Source: Prevotella melaninogenica (lineage in GTDB: Bacteria; Bacteroidota; Bacteroidia; Bacteroidales; Bacteroidaceae). From it: a stretch of DNA of 64,000 bases. The notes under the pieces were generated by a model that was not told the DNA's origin, made no database searches, and saw only the letters and a program-made list of their open reading frames with translations. The position numbers were made by a program, and so were the translations under genes. Shown here one piece after another: positions 10,001-18,358 of this stretch (positions within the stretch are counted from its first letter, which is position 1; every line of letters begins with the position of its first letter). The DNA lies in NCBI RefSeq assembly GCF_013267595.1, contig NZ_CP054010.1:682001-746000 (forward strand), in the 5' to 3' direction.

Positions 10001-10784
10001 CAAGTGTCTTTACACGAGAGTCACCCACGTTGAGAATCTGCAATTCTGGGTTCTTTGAGAGGTCTACACTTTCAACACTTGTCATGTCAAGGCTCAAACG
10101 CTGCAGATATGGACAGCCTGTTGGATCTGCTGTCTTGAGACTGATAGTGTGGTAAGCATCAAACGAACGGAGATTAGGGAAGTTCTTCAGTGTGAAGTTT
10201 AGAGAGATATGTCCAATCTGTGGAACCTCCAACACCATAAGATTTGGCATACGACCAATCATCAATGGAGTTGTAGCAGAGAAAGGATTATCCTGCAAAT
10301 AGATGATATTTAGACTCTGCAAACGGTCGATGTTGAGTGACTTTAAGTTGTTATGCTCTAAGTTCAAGACCTGGAGTTTCAAGTTGTCATTAAACTGAAT
10401 CTGGTCGATCTCGTTGCCAGAAGCATTGAAGAAATAGAGGTCGTCTGGGTCACCAGAGATCGTTACCCAACCTGCATCTGTCACAGCACTTGTACAGAGA
10501 GTACCCTTAATGGTCTGTTCGCCATTATCATTCTCAACAATAGCTTTCTTAATCTCAACTTCGGTATCACCAGAACCATAGTCGATAGATACATCGGCCT
10601 TGTCTGACTTAGAACCCAACACAAAAGAAACCTGTGCTGCCACACCAGATTTTTTTGCCTTTTCAGGCACATTGGTGTGGAATCGAATCAAAACTTCGTC
10701 TTGTGCATGGGCAGCAAGCGAACTCCACAACATAGCCATCACTAAGAGGAGGAATGATGGAAAAAAAGTAAATTTGTGCTTCAT
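7071..10784 (-). CDS. Large secreted leucine-rich-repeat protein with T9SS-like C-terminal domain
   Basis: The 1237-residue protein has a signal peptide ending AAHAQ, then three blocks of leucine-rich repeats of roughly 20-23 residues (for example LKELDLRSNPKLFTLSC and LEKLDLSHNQLNRVDL), separated by beta-rich linkers containing VKVDLGDGE and YFEWGGNG. The last ~75 residues (VKIQFFDGAVNILGA, then IYSIDGKLVYQGK and GTYIVRVGNKAAKISVK) look like a type A T9SS sorting domain. The protein is therefore probably exported by the type IX system and attached to the surface or released, where LRR proteins usually mediate adhesion. It follows the protease gene on the same strand after a 116-bp gap with an inverted repeat. 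Confidence 0.88.
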   Translation of the reverse strand: MKHKFTFFPSFLLLVMAMLWSSLAAHAQDEVLIRFHTNVPEKAKKSGVAAQVSFVLGSKSDKADVSIDYGSGDTEVEIKKAIVENDNGEQTIKGTLCTSAVTDAGWVTISGDPDDLYFFNASGNEIDQIQFNDNLKLQVLNLEHNNLKSLNIDRLQSLNIIYLQDNPFSATTPLMIGRMPNLMVLEVPQIGHISLNFTLKNFPNLRSFDAYHTISLKTADPTGCPYLQRLSLDMTSVESVDLSKNPELQILNVGDSRVKTLDLSHNPKITQLYISHSSGTVNTDVKFETIDVSHCPELYYFYCGGNNLKELDLRSNPKLFTLSCDRNLLRKLDVSQNPALYSVNVRYNYMDFATLPEPGNWFEYYHEQNPMELNDTYKVGDVIDLSKRVLRANTTTQARLYRVPKADPTKPVELDDSYYSYEAGKVTLKKALDEEVFVQFTNSRLRDYPIRTENFRVKTVAEFGKDVKAVEMSSLGSEGSPVNMSVGILGATAANPVTVKVDLGDGETKPFQIKEERPATANIATTRTGAGNIIIYVPQDKYVTSLESDGQYIDNIDLSALTELRILTLKNAGLTTIDLSYNNKLEKLDLSHNQLNRVDLRGPSSYFNKSKLTDINISHNQVDSLLFNTIYGVTKLNVSHNKLNKLDLKDADNLRMLDISNNKFTRLLLNHSELIEDINVANNELTEVKIPPVAPVKKLNVSGNYFTLANMPNDFGLTRGNFIYAPQHVLQISTSSPGIDLSEQNITKDGSTTNFVWKKKDGTLLQLGKDYTITNGSAKFTNLALDSIYCEMTHPAYPDFEGKNVFKTTNVHPIAFPKYELASFTTVNQTDSVVLSLASYVPGKSVYFEWGGNGNVTQYTLGETYKIFRAKSKPNTKVRVLVAEPDDKVKVFSVANVNMTNVDLTGLKEAKLISITHAGLTSVKLPAAPNLTDLNLEANELTDIDLSAFPKLNFISLTGNKIKNFDLSKAPNLGIAYLSSNKMKEIKLDNPKLWNLDLSDNDLESVSLDKLPQLEQLWLNANKLTKVDVSKNTNLRVLNVVGNRLKFSTMPLPSNNGKRFDRYSYNLQAPIDVKCVDGKVDLSSEAVVGGEMTTYHWFIGNVTYKDGELQGEKLEVNDEYTVENGVTTLKLTQPITNLVCVMSNDNFPNALIYTNYIAFTPDPTGIDAVTADKDVKIQFFDGAVNILGAKNATTAIYSIDGKLVYQGKVADDSTRISLARGTYIVRVGNKAAKISVK

Positions 10785-10837
10785 ATAAATATAAATATTA
10801 TTGTGTTCTGATTTTATAGCTTATGTTTACTTATCGT

Positions 10838-10878
10838 ATTCCCAAAGGTTAGGAGTGTTAGTCCTATCCTTTGGGAAT
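10838..10878 (-). terminator. Inverted repeat after the S8 protease gene, possible terminator
   Basis: A 17-bp imperfect stem (ATTCCCAAAGGTTAGGA with TCCTATCCTTTGGGAAT, one mismatch) and a 7-nt loop. The minus-strand side lacks a strong T run, so it may stabilise or weakly terminate the protease transcript ahead of the LRR gene. Confidence 0.55.
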
Positions 10879-10900
10879 ATTATTCAATATGTATCAAGCC

Positions 10901-13279
10901 TTAATAGATAACGATACGTTGTGCCTTACCACCATTTACTTGAATCAAGTAAACGCCCTTGTTCCATGAAGAGGCATTAACGTTGAGTTCGTCACCTTGT
11001 GCTGAGAGCGAGTGAACTAACTGTCCGCTAAGTGAGTAAGCACGTAAGTTCAGCTGCTTTGCACCAGCAAGGAAGGCTGAGAAAGAACGTTCGCCAGTCA
11101 TTGTGATGACAGGTACTGCTTGACTCTCAGCGTATCTTACGCCATTAATACCATTGGTTTCCTTTTCTTTTAGTACCTGCTTCAAACCTGCGTAAGCGTC
11201 AAACTTACCAGCTCCCCACTGTACTGGGTCACCTGTATTAGTAACAAAGTTATCCTTACGAGCAGTCTGCTGGATGATACGGACTACGTCCTTGACTGTC
11301 AAGCTTGGGTTCGCTTCAAGCCAGAGGGCAATAGCACCAGCCACAACAGGCGTAGCCATGGATGTACCGAGTGATTGATGCCAGTAGTATTTCTTACCAC
11401 CTTTCTCCAATCTACCCTGCAATGCCATGTCAGTATATCCTAACTCTTGATTCTCTACAGCATATGTGTTAACAGAAGAGATGATAGATGCACCCGGAGC
11501 ACATACGTGTGGAAGGTTTCTACCATCGGCTAATGTACCGAAAGAAGAGAAGCGTGAAGCCTCGCCTTCAGGGAAGTCATCCTCGTCACCTCGCTTGTTG
11601 TATCCATAAACAAAGCCGTTGAGAGATGACCAATGGTTGCGTACATTGTAGCTACCAACAGTAACGATGTTTGCAGCACATGCCATATCGCTGATAGAAC
11701 CATTACGTGTTCCGCTTACGAAACCCTCCTGCCTGTTACTATCGAAGTAGATAAACTGTGCATCGCTATAAACTTCAACACGCTGTCCAGGCTTCTTACT
11801 CTTTATTTCCAATGCCAGTTTATAGTGGCCATCCTGATTTTCTTTCTGGTTATCACTGGTCATTATCTGCGCCATAGCATAGTAACGGCCCGTTTCAGCA
11901 TCTATAGCAGAAGCTGCTGTGACGTAACCATCAAACGCTTTCGCAAAGTTTGGGTCAATCACAGCGCCTGACATTGAATAGTCATTACCACCTGATGCAT
12001 AGGTCACAGGTTGGCCATTTGTATTCTTTAAAATAGGAATTCTGGCTACAGCACGATTACGACGATTTGCATTAGTAACAACAATTTGTAACTCGAATTC
12101 TGTAGAATCATTACTATAAGCAGCTATCTGTCCGTTACGAAGATTAAAGTAGGTCTTATTCCCAGAACGCAAAGTATCTGGCTGCATTGGCGTGAGGAAA
12201 GTCTTAACCGTCTCATCTGCAGCGGTAAAATTCTTCTTTAATGCGATGCCCATGTTCGCTTCGTTACCTGCAGCAACACAGATAATTGCGTGCTTTCCTT
12301 CCTCTGCAAGGAAGCGATTCATTACACTTGTAGAGTCGTGTACACCAATGTTACTACCTAATGAAAGGTTGATAACACATGGCTTTGGGTTCTTTCCTGA
12401 TAGTTTTGCATACTGTACGACATCATCAACACCAAATGCAATATACTGATCACGCAAATCACCGCATGAAGCCACAAGTTCTGACTCTGTCGCACAACCA
12501 TAGAAAGGATTAGGACCTGTCACTTTATAAGACCTATCGTTATCGTTAGTCTTAGCATAGGTGATATTACCTTTGTATCCACCCGCCATGATTCCTGTAG
12601 TGTGAGTACCATGGAACGTAGTGTAGGAATCGGTCGTAAAGTCCTCAATAGCGTATGCATTATCACGGTTTGTTAAGGTATCAAGTACGACACGAGGGTA
12701 ATAGTTATCGAATTGATAACCATCCTTATTTGACTGACTGGCTGTAATCTTACTGATATAACCAAATCGCGTGCTTCCGTCTGGCTTGAGGAAGTTGATA
12801 TGGTTAGGGTCAATACCACCATCAACAATACCCGTTACCACTCCTTTACCAGTGTAAGCCTGTGGGAGGTCGATGCCTTGGTGAATCTTATCTACGCCAA
12901 TCTCCTTACGTACGACGTCCATCTTCTGATAAACGCGACGTGGGAGTTCCATACGACGAACGCACTTCAAGTCTGCAATACGCTCAATGTCTTTTATTGG
13001 AGCTACGACAATGGCAATATTACCACGTACTCGCAGCACCCTTACTCCTTGTGCCTCTAAGTCTGCACGGCCGTTCTGATCCTTCAGTTCGACCATTGCC
13101 ATTGTGTTCTCTGGTACACTTTTTGGACGTTCAAACGAACGTGTACGACTGTTGTAGGTAGGAATGGAAGTGTTACGGAGTTTGAACAGTTCCAACTGAC
13201 TTTGTAGGTCAAGCTTCGACTGACCGTAAGCTAATCCTACTGAACATAAACAAAATACAGTGAGTAGAATTTTTCTCAT
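10901..13279 (-). CDS. Secreted subtilisin-like (S8) serine protease with T9SS-like C-terminal domain
   Basis: The 792-residue protein has a signal peptide ending AYGQ and a short propeptide-like region. The S8 catalytic residues are Asp153 (GIVDGGIDPNH), His223 (FHGTHTTGI), oxyanion Asn339 (AAGNE) and Ser640 (GTSMATPVVAGA). The protease domain is interrupted by a long beta-rich insert (about 350-520). The C-terminus (LNLRAYSLSGQLVHSLS, then NKGVYLIQVNGGKAQRIVIY) is a T9SS type A-like sorting signal. The triad is complete, so it should be active on the cell surface or outside. Its ATG overlaps the stop of the gene at 13276 by 4 bp (ATGA), which indicates translational coupling. Confidence 0.93.
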   Translation of the reverse strand: MRKILLTVFCLCSVGLAYGQSKLDLQSQLELFKLRNTSIPTYNSRTRSFERPKSVPENTMAMVELKDQNGRADLEAQGVRVLRVRGNIAIVVAPIKDIERIADLKCVRRMELPRRVYQKMDVVRKEIGVDKIHQGIDLPQAYTGKGVVTGIVDGGIDPNHINFLKPDGSTRFGYISKITASQSNKDGYQFDNYYPRVVLDTLTNRDNAYAIEDFTTDSYTTFHGTHTTGIMAGGYKGNITYAKTNDNDRSYKVTGPNPFYGCATESELVASCGDLRDQYIAFGVDDVVQYAKLSGKNPKPCVINLSLGSNIGVHDSTSVMNRFLAEEGKHAIICVAAGNEANMGIALKKNFTAADETVKTFLTPMQPDTLRSGNKTYFNLRNGQIAAYSNDSTEFELQIVVTNANRRNRAVARIPILKNTNGQPVTYASGGNDYSMSGAVIDPNFAKAFDGYVTAASAIDAETGRYYAMAQIMTSDNQKENQDGHYKLALEIKSKKPGQRVEVYSDAQFIYFDSNRQEGFVSGTRNGSISDMACAANIVTVGSYNVRNHWSSLNGFVYGYNKRGDEDDFPEGEASRFSSFGTLADGRNLPHVCAPGASIISSVNTYAVENQELGYTDMALQGRLEKGGKKYYWHQSLGTSMATPVVAGAIALWLEANPSLTVKDVVRIIQQTARKDNFVTNTGDPVQWGAGKFDAYAGLKQVLKEKETNGINGVRYAESQAVPVITMTGERSFSAFLAGAKQLNLRAYSLSGQLVHSLSAQGDELNVNASSWNKGVYLIQVNGGKAQRIVIY

Positions 13280-14877
13280 CGCTTGTTAACTATAACTTTT
13301 TTACCGTTAATAATATATACTCCATTAGGCAGTTGTGTGCCTTCTATGCGCTTGCCATCGAGACGATAGACTACAGCCTTCCCTTGTTTTACGGCTTCTA
13401 TGGCATCAATACCAGCTGTGTCGCCCTTGAGTAAGACCTCCAGACGGTCGTTGTTCTTCAAATCAAACTCAAAGCTTGTGCCGCCAGGATAGGATGGGGC
13501 AAGTATCGTTCCATTGAGTTTAACTACCATCTTACTCAAGTCGTTGCCGTAAGCACCAAGCATGAAGTGATGGTCGTCGGCTGAGAACATCACTATATTT
13601 TCACCTGTCTGCAGCTTTACCGTTGAGTGATCAGAGCGGTAGAAGTTGAAGCCATAGTTAGCAAGGCTGATGTCGTCAATGAAAACCGTTGCCTTCTGGT
13701 CGCGCACAATGGCTGATGTTGTAACCTCAATCGTCATACCATCGGTTAATCTTATCTCGTATGCTCCTTCGTAATTAGCTGTTACAGGAGTACCGTTTAC
13801 CTTGATAGACTCAATCTTACAACCGCTATTAGGTTTTATTTGGATGAGGTTATTCTTCTCGCCTAACTCAATATTATTACTGCCATTCTGTAGCGTTATC
13901 ACCTTATTATTATAGCTTTGTCCCTCATAAGCGGTGATATTTGCTGCGTTATCAACAGTCAAAACAGCCTTTACAGTAGCATATTTATGTGCTTGAATAT
14001 CAAAGACAAGATTGTCTTTCACATAGCATTCGTAGGTACCATATATCGTAGTGGCAGTCCCATTAACCTTGAAAGCATCTAAAGCATAGTTACTTTGGTC
14101 GAAAGTTAATGACAATTTTGTTCCAGCTTTCAGCTTGAAATCAGCGTCATTGTAGTTCTTAACTTCCACACCATCAGCCATTACCTTTGAGATAACACCC
14201 TTTGCTTTCTCGTCAGTAAAGTTGAATTTAACAGGATAAGATACGTTTGGATAATCTGCTTTGATATCTACAACACAGCCAGCGGTCAGCGTGACAAAGT
14301 ATTGACCACTTGAAGGAGTAACGTCGATACCATCAAGTGTCACCTTATATATAGGAGCATCGCCATAATTAGCATTGGTAATTACAAGTGTTTTCTCGGT
14401 ATTAGGAATCCATTTAACTGTGTTTTCACCATTTTGTAACTCTACAGACGTGCGTGATTCATTGCGTGACACCCTCACTTTTGAGGCATTATCAACGTTT
14501 ACAGTACATGAACCTGTGCGCGCTGCAGCTAAGTCAGCACTTTTAACAGTGAAGAGCTTATTATTGTCTGCATCTGAAACATAAATATTGCAACTGGTTA
14601 GATTATTAATAGTCTGTGGTGCAGAGTTGTCAGCATCAATCGTCTTGAGAACGCTCTTTAAGTAATAACCTTGTTTTGCTTCAATGGTTAAGGCACCATA
14701 TTGGGGCACAGTAATTTCATTTGTTCCGTTAGCAAGATTGACAACGGGCACGTAATTTACTTTGACTGAAACTCTGTTGATATCATCAACCTTGACCCTT
14801 ACAGTTGTGTCAGCCTTTGCGTTTACTGACGAGAACGCCAGTAGCACTAAGAAAATAAAATAGTAAACCTGCTTCAT
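13276..14877 (-). CDS. Secreted beta-rich repetitive protein with partial T9SS-like C-terminus
   Basis: The start is placed at ATG 14877 (MKQVYYFIFLVLLAF, signal peptide ending VNAKA). The in-frame codon at 14901 is TTG with no reason to prefer it. The 533-residue protein has no recognised enzyme motif. It repeats a pattern of about 90 residues: a beta-strand segment, LQNGENTVKW or LQNGSNNIEL, then a KVNGT-type turn. The end (AVVYRLDGKRIEGTQ, then NGVYIINGKKVIVNKR) resembles a T9SS sorting domain. It is first in an operon with the protease, whose start overlaps its stop. Its promoter (15015-15045) shares a module with that of the first susC. Function is unknown; an adhesin or protease partner is an inference. 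Confidence 0.8.
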   Translation of the reverse strand: MKQVYYFIFLVLLAFSSVNAKADTTVRVKVDDINRVSVKVNYVPVVNLANGTNEITVPQYGALTIEAKQGYYLKSVLKTIDADNSAPQTINNLTSCNIYVSDADNNKLFTVKSADLAAARTGSCTVNVDNASKVRVSRNESRTSVELQNGENTVKWIPNTEKTLVITNANYGDAPIYKVTLDGIDVTPSSGQYFVTLTAGCVVDIKADYPNVSYPVKFNFTDEKAKGVISKVMADGVEVKNYNDADFKLKAGTKLSLTFDQSNYALDAFKVNGTATTIYGTYECYVKDNLVFDIQAHKYATVKAVLTVDNAANITAYEGQSYNNKVITLQNGSNNIELGEKNNLIQIKPNSGCKIESIKVNGTPVTANYEGAYEIRLTDGMTIEVTTSAIVRDQKATVFIDDISLANYGFNFYRSDHSTVKLQTGENIVMFSADDHHFMLGAYGNDLSKMVVKLNGTILAPSYPGGTSFEFDLKNNDRLEVLLKGDTAGIDAIEAVKQGKAVVYRLDGKRIEGTQLPNGVYIINGKKVIVNKR

Positions 14878-15014
14878 ATATACATATTTATTAGTGACCA
14901 AATATCAGATGCAACTCTTATCTCTATGGTATCTTAACTCTTATTTGAAGAGTTTTTTAGACGAATGATGAGTAAAGACTCTTACAGGTTATTCGTTCTA
15001 TAACATATCTGGTG

Positions 15015-15045
15015 CAAATATAAATATTATTTATAAAAGAAGCAA
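15015..15045 (-). promoter_or_regulatory. Promoter of the T9SS-cargo operon (-33 TTGC, 19 bp, -7 TATATTTG)
   Basis: On the minus strand TTGC (15042-15045) and TATATTTG (15015-15022) are separated by 19 bp, and the spacer ends TATAAATAATATT exactly as in the susC promoter at 3788-3818. The leader to the ATG at 14877 is about 130 nt and contains a small hairpin (AACTCTT / AAGAGTT near 14936-14953). Confidence 0.75.
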
Positions 15046-15104
15046 TCTTTTTTCGATTAAAATTATACTTTAAATCATAAAATGTATTCTTAATTTCTAT
15101 TTCA

Positions 15105-15139
15105 AACAAAAGAGTACATAAAACACTTATAATTATAAA
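15105..15139 (-). promoter_or_regulatory. 35-bp upstream block identical to 3878-3912
   Basis: Identical 35-bp block (contains AGAGTACATAAAACACTT) lying at the same distance from the -7 box as its twin upstream of susC. Confidence 0.6.
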
Positions 15140-15520
15140 ATTCTCGTAGTTTGTAGGCTACAAAAGGGTTGAGCAGATATTTAGATAAAAGAGAACGGGA
15201 TGTGGTTGTAAAAAGGACACATTTGAATATATAAATAAGTAGACAAAGGTATACAACATTAGTTTAAGAAAATAAAAGATATTAGAAAACGAAGTTAACA
15301 AGAAGAATTATCTACAAAGTCGTTTGATAAGTGGCAGGAAACAATCAAATCCCACCTAATTAATATATAAGAAAAATCGTTTTAATTTATTTCTCTGCTC
15401 TTAGACCAGTAATCTATTAAGTTTATTTTTAATAGTATGACTCACTTCTAACAACAAATTAAGGGTCTTCAGGATTTTGGAGTGATCAGGTTTGCCACTT
15501 GTGTTTAGAGTTTGAAGCAA

Positions 15521-15807
15521 TGTCACACAGAGAAAAGGAGAGTACGGAGGATTATTAAAACAAAGCAATGGAAGTCACGGAGGCACCGTCGGTGCATAGA
15601 GCGACGGAGTTTGTATGCCAATTCTATTAGCTCTTTATATGCAAAGCGTTTATCCCAAAAGAGTTATCAAGAATCTGTACGCAACACCTCCGTCGCTCTT
15701 TGTGCCATCGGCACCTCCGTGACATTGCGTTACCTCCGTCCCCTCCGTGACTCCGTGTGCCTATTATATAAGACTTTTAGTTTATCACTCCATATTCGGA
15801 AGAACCC
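15521..15807 (+). repeat. ~290-bp self-complementary element, copy 1
   Basis: Begins TGTCACACAGAGAAAAGGAG and ends near CATATTCGGAAGAACC. The two ends are complementary around GTACGGAGG ... CCTCCGTGACTCCGTGTG, and the inside holds a CACCGTCGGTGC hairpin and CCTCCGTCGCTCTTTGTGCC. It matches 30139-30428 over its length and, in reverse, part of 21097-21245. No open frame is convincing. It is probably a dispersed non-coding repeat. Confidence 0.65.
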
Positions 15808-15849
15808 AAATTAAGACCTCATCGGTCATATATTACAACGTAATTAGTA

Positions 15850-15903
15850 CTCAGCACCATTGGTGCTAAGCATCAGCACGACATGTGCGGGGCGTCAACA
15901 CAT
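15850..15903 (-). repeat. Palindromic ~55-bp repeat, copy 2
   Basis: Contains CAGCACCATTGGTGCTAAGC and CAGCACGACATGTGCG; reverse-orientation relative of 6911-6968. Confidence 0.5.
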
Positions 15904-16135
15904 TATTTGAAGACGGAAAGAAAGGGGCGATAAGATTATAGTAATAAAGATAGTAAGCCACTAATTTCTAACGGATATAGGGAATGTTTACCAGATAGCA
16001 ATACTTAGAAAAGCTGTTATAGCCTATCTTTATCTATTCTTTTTGTATGAAAAAATAACCCGACTATGATTGTTTATCATTGTAGCAAAGGCAAAATGAA
16101 AGTTCTTCAAGCTAACTCAACAAACAGAACACACA

Positions 16136-16199
16136 ACTCGTCCACTTGTCAACCCTTAACTCGTCAACTTGTCAACACATCAACTCGTCAACTTTACAA
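16136..16199 (-). repeat. Octamer repeat array at the mnmA stop codon
   Basis: On the minus strand the TAA of mnmA (16194-16196) runs straight into GACGAGTT, GATGTGTT, GACAAGTT, GACGAGTT and more. The array therefore lies at the start of the mnmA 3' untranslated region, sense-oriented. Confidence 0.65.
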
Positions 16200-17276
16200 C
16201 GTTATTTCTCCAGAACCAAAGCAGCGATGGTGCTGTTCATCATAGACAACACAGAATTGTCCAGGGGCAACGCCATGGATATTTTCGGTAGAGTGAATGA
16301 TACACCTACCGTCCGACAACTGTTCAACAGTTGCTGGATGGTACTCAGGTGTGTGGCGAATCTTGAAGGTAATCTTCTCAGGTAAGGTTGTGATACCTTC
16401 TGTTAGGAAGTGGAAGTCATGGAGCGGGAAATCTTTTTTGTAGGCTGTAGCAGGGTCGTAGCCATGACTTACATACAGGATATTTTTAGTTACATCTTTT
16501 TTGATAACGAACCAAGGGCCACCGCCAAGACCGAGTCCCTTCCGTTGCCCGATAGTATGGAACCATAGTCCTTTGTGTTCGCCAATCTTCTTTCCCGTTT
16601 CAAGTTCGATGACGTCGCCTATTTCTTCGCCTAAATAGCGGCGTACATACTCATTATAGTCGATATTTCCAAGGAAGCAGATTCCCTGCGAATCCTTTCG
16701 GTGCGCATTGATAAGATTCTCTCGCTCGGCAATCTCTCGCACCTCATTCTTCTCGTAGTGGCCAATAGGGAAGATTGCTTTCTTCAGCTGCCAGTCATAA
16801 ATCTGTGCTAAGAAGTCTGTCTGGTCTTTGACTGGATCAGGACTTGTGGTGAGCCATTTACGTCCGTCAATCCATTCTGTCTGTGCATAATGACCCGTTG
16901 CGATGAGATCATAGTCATGTCCCATCTTCTCATCAAAAGCCCCAAACTTTATCAGTCGGTTGCACATCACATCTGGGTTAGGCGTAAAACCAGCCTTCAC
17001 CTTCTCCATGGTATAGCGTGTCACCTTGTCCCAATACTCCTTATGACAGTCGATGACTTCCAACTTACAGCCAAAGCGGCGTGCCACAAGTGTAGCCATT
17101 TCAAGGTCTTCTTCAGAGTTACAGTCCCAGTCTTCCTTCTCTTCCGGTCCTATCTTGATATAGAAACAGTCTGGATGTAGTCCTAATCGTGCAAACTCAT
17201 AGACCACAACCGAGCTGTCAACACCTCCAGAAAGGAGAACGGCAATACGCTTACCTTCGAGTTCCTGAATATTCAT
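16194..17276 (-). CDS. mnmA: tRNA-specific 2-thiouridylase MnmA
   Basis: MnmA adds sulfur to U34 of tRNAs for Glu, Gln and Lys, using ATP and a sulfur relay. The 360-residue protein has the PP-loop LLSGGVDSS (14-22), the catalytic Cys105 in TPNPDVMCN, the second Cys199 in DSQGICFLG, and the conserved IATGHYA, GQRKGLGLGG and PGQFCVVYD. Length and motifs are complete. It begins 22 bp after the YitT-family gene on the same strand, so the two are probably cotranscribed. Bacteroidota often carry two mnmA-like genes; this one has all catalytic residues. Confidence 0.95.
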   Translation of the reverse strand: MNIQELEGKRIAVLLSGGVDSSVVVYEFARLGLHPDCFYIKIGPEEKEDWDCNSEEDLEMATLVARRFGCKLEVIDCHKEYWDKVTRYTMEKVKAGFTPNPDVMCNRLIKFGAFDEKMGHDYDLIATGHYAQTEWIDGRKWLTTSPDPVKDQTDFLAQIYDWQLKKAIFPIGHYEKNEVREIAERENLINAHRKDSQGICFLGNIDYNEYVRRYLGEEIGDVIELETGKKIGEHKGLWFHTIGQRKGLGLGGGPWFVIKKDVTKNILYVSHGYDPATAYKKDFPLHDFHFLTEGITTLPEKITFKIRHTPEYHPATVEQLSDGRCIIHSTENIHGVAPGQFCVVYDEQHHRCFGSGEITL

Positions 17277-17298
17277 CTTTACAATCTTTCCTTCTTTC

Positions 17299-18216
17299 TT
17301 ATTCTTTTGTTCTGACTTTTTCGTCAGCTGTTTTCTTTTTATGTGCTACTTTCATTCTATCAAACCCCATGCCATAGACACCATTGACAGCACCTTGTGA
17401 CACAAAGGCATTCGGGTCTATTTCGTCAATCACTTGATAGATGGAGTGTGCTTCAGAACGACGTGCGATGACAAAGAGCATTCCCACCTTCTTGCCAGTG
17501 TAGAATCCACGAGCCTCAATAACCGTACAGCCACGATCAACATCGTTGTTAATGGCAGAACCAATCTCTTCCCAGTGTTCAGAAATAACAAAGAACTGCA
17601 CGGAACCACGCATACCATTGATAAGGTAATCCACCACATAGGTCATTACGAAGAGAACTATGTAACCATAGATAACCTTTTCCCAATTCTCCAAAACTAA
17701 GTAACTGGAGGTAATGATACAAAGGTCGCAAGCAAGGATGACACGTCCGAGTGACACATCACGATACTTGTGAATCATTGCTGCAATGACATCCGAACCA
17801 CCCGAACTGGCATTATACTGCAAGGCGATGCTGACTCCGACACCTAATAACACACCACCTACAACGCAGGCGAGGAAAGGTTCGTCTGAAAACAACGGAT
17901 GTCCAGCAAAGACCTCACGCAATACCGACGTCGAAAAGGCGAACACCAGTACGGCAAAAATCGTCCTGACACAGAACTTCCAACCCAATATCTTTAACGC
18001 GACAAAGAGCAGTATTCCGTTGATAGTAAGGTAGGTATACTGCACAGGGATATCAAGACCCCACTGAATAACCGATGCAATACCCGCAATACCACCAATC
18101 GTGATATGATGTGGCAATAAGAATGCACACCAGCCAAAGCTGCCGATGATCATTGCCAATGCAATCATCAGGAATTCGCGTACATCTCTAAACTTGTTTT
18201 TTCTTTTTCTTACCAT
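17299..18216 (-). CDS. YitT-family membrane protein (DUF161 plus DUF2179)
   Basis: Start chosen at ATG 18216 (MVRKRKNKF); the upstream in-frame codon at 18228 is TTG. The 305-residue protein has five or six membrane segments in the first ~200 residues, including LMIALAMIIGSFGWCAFLLP, and glycine-rich VGGVLLGVGVSIAL with NASSGGSDVIA. A cytoplasmic C-terminal DUF2179 domain follows (about 225-290, GCTVIEARGFYTGKKVGML). This is the usual YitT layout. The family's function is not established. It is divergent from the symporter gene and sits ahead of mnmA. Confidence 0.9.
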   Translation of the reverse strand: MVRKRKNKFRDVREFLMIALAMIIGSFGWCAFLLPHHITIGGIAGIASVIQWGLDIPVQYTYLTINGILLFVALKILGWKFCVRTIFAVLVFAFSTSVLREVFAGHPLFSDEPFLACVVGGVLLGVGVSIALQYNASSGGSDVIAAMIHKYRDVSLGRVILACDLCIITSSYLVLENWEKVIYGYIVLFVMTYVVDYLINGMRGSVQFFVISEHWEEIGSAINNDVDRGCTVIEARGFYTGKKVGMLFVIARRSEAHSIYQVIDEIDPNAFVSQGAVNGVYGMGFDRMKVAHKKKTADEKVRTKE

Positions 18217-18242
18217 TGTGTTTGTCAACCATTAGCATTTTG

Positions 18243-18273
18243 CAAAGTTAGTGAAATAATTATGAAAGTCAAG
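18243..18273 (-). promoter_or_regulatory. Promoter of the yitT-mnmA unit
   Basis: On the minus strand CTTG (18270-18273), 19 bp, then TAACTTTG (18243-18250). Spacing fits the Bacteroidota consensus; the -33 box is imperfect. Confidence 0.6.
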
Positions 18274-18325
18274 TGAATAGCGAAAATTTTTGCGCACAAA
18301 ACTTATATCTTTCAGATGTTTTTAT

Positions 18326-18333
18326 TATTTTTG
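18326..18333 (+). promoter_or_regulatory. -7 box TATTTTTG of the symporter gene
   Basis: TAnnTTTG match 26 bp before the ATG at 18359. No good -33 box at the expected spacing. Confidence 0.4.
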
Positions 18334-18358
18334 TGCGTAATTTTTAGCCTTATATTAA

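Noticed and set aside
14878..14901. Longer start (TTG 14901) for the secreted repeat protein
   Set aside because: ATG 14877 gives a normal signal peptide; the eight extra residues would not.
15512..15814. 100-codon open frame rich in Arg/Ser on the plus strand
   Set aside because: It coincides with the ~290-bp non-coding repeat, whose other copy (30139-30428) does not keep the frame.
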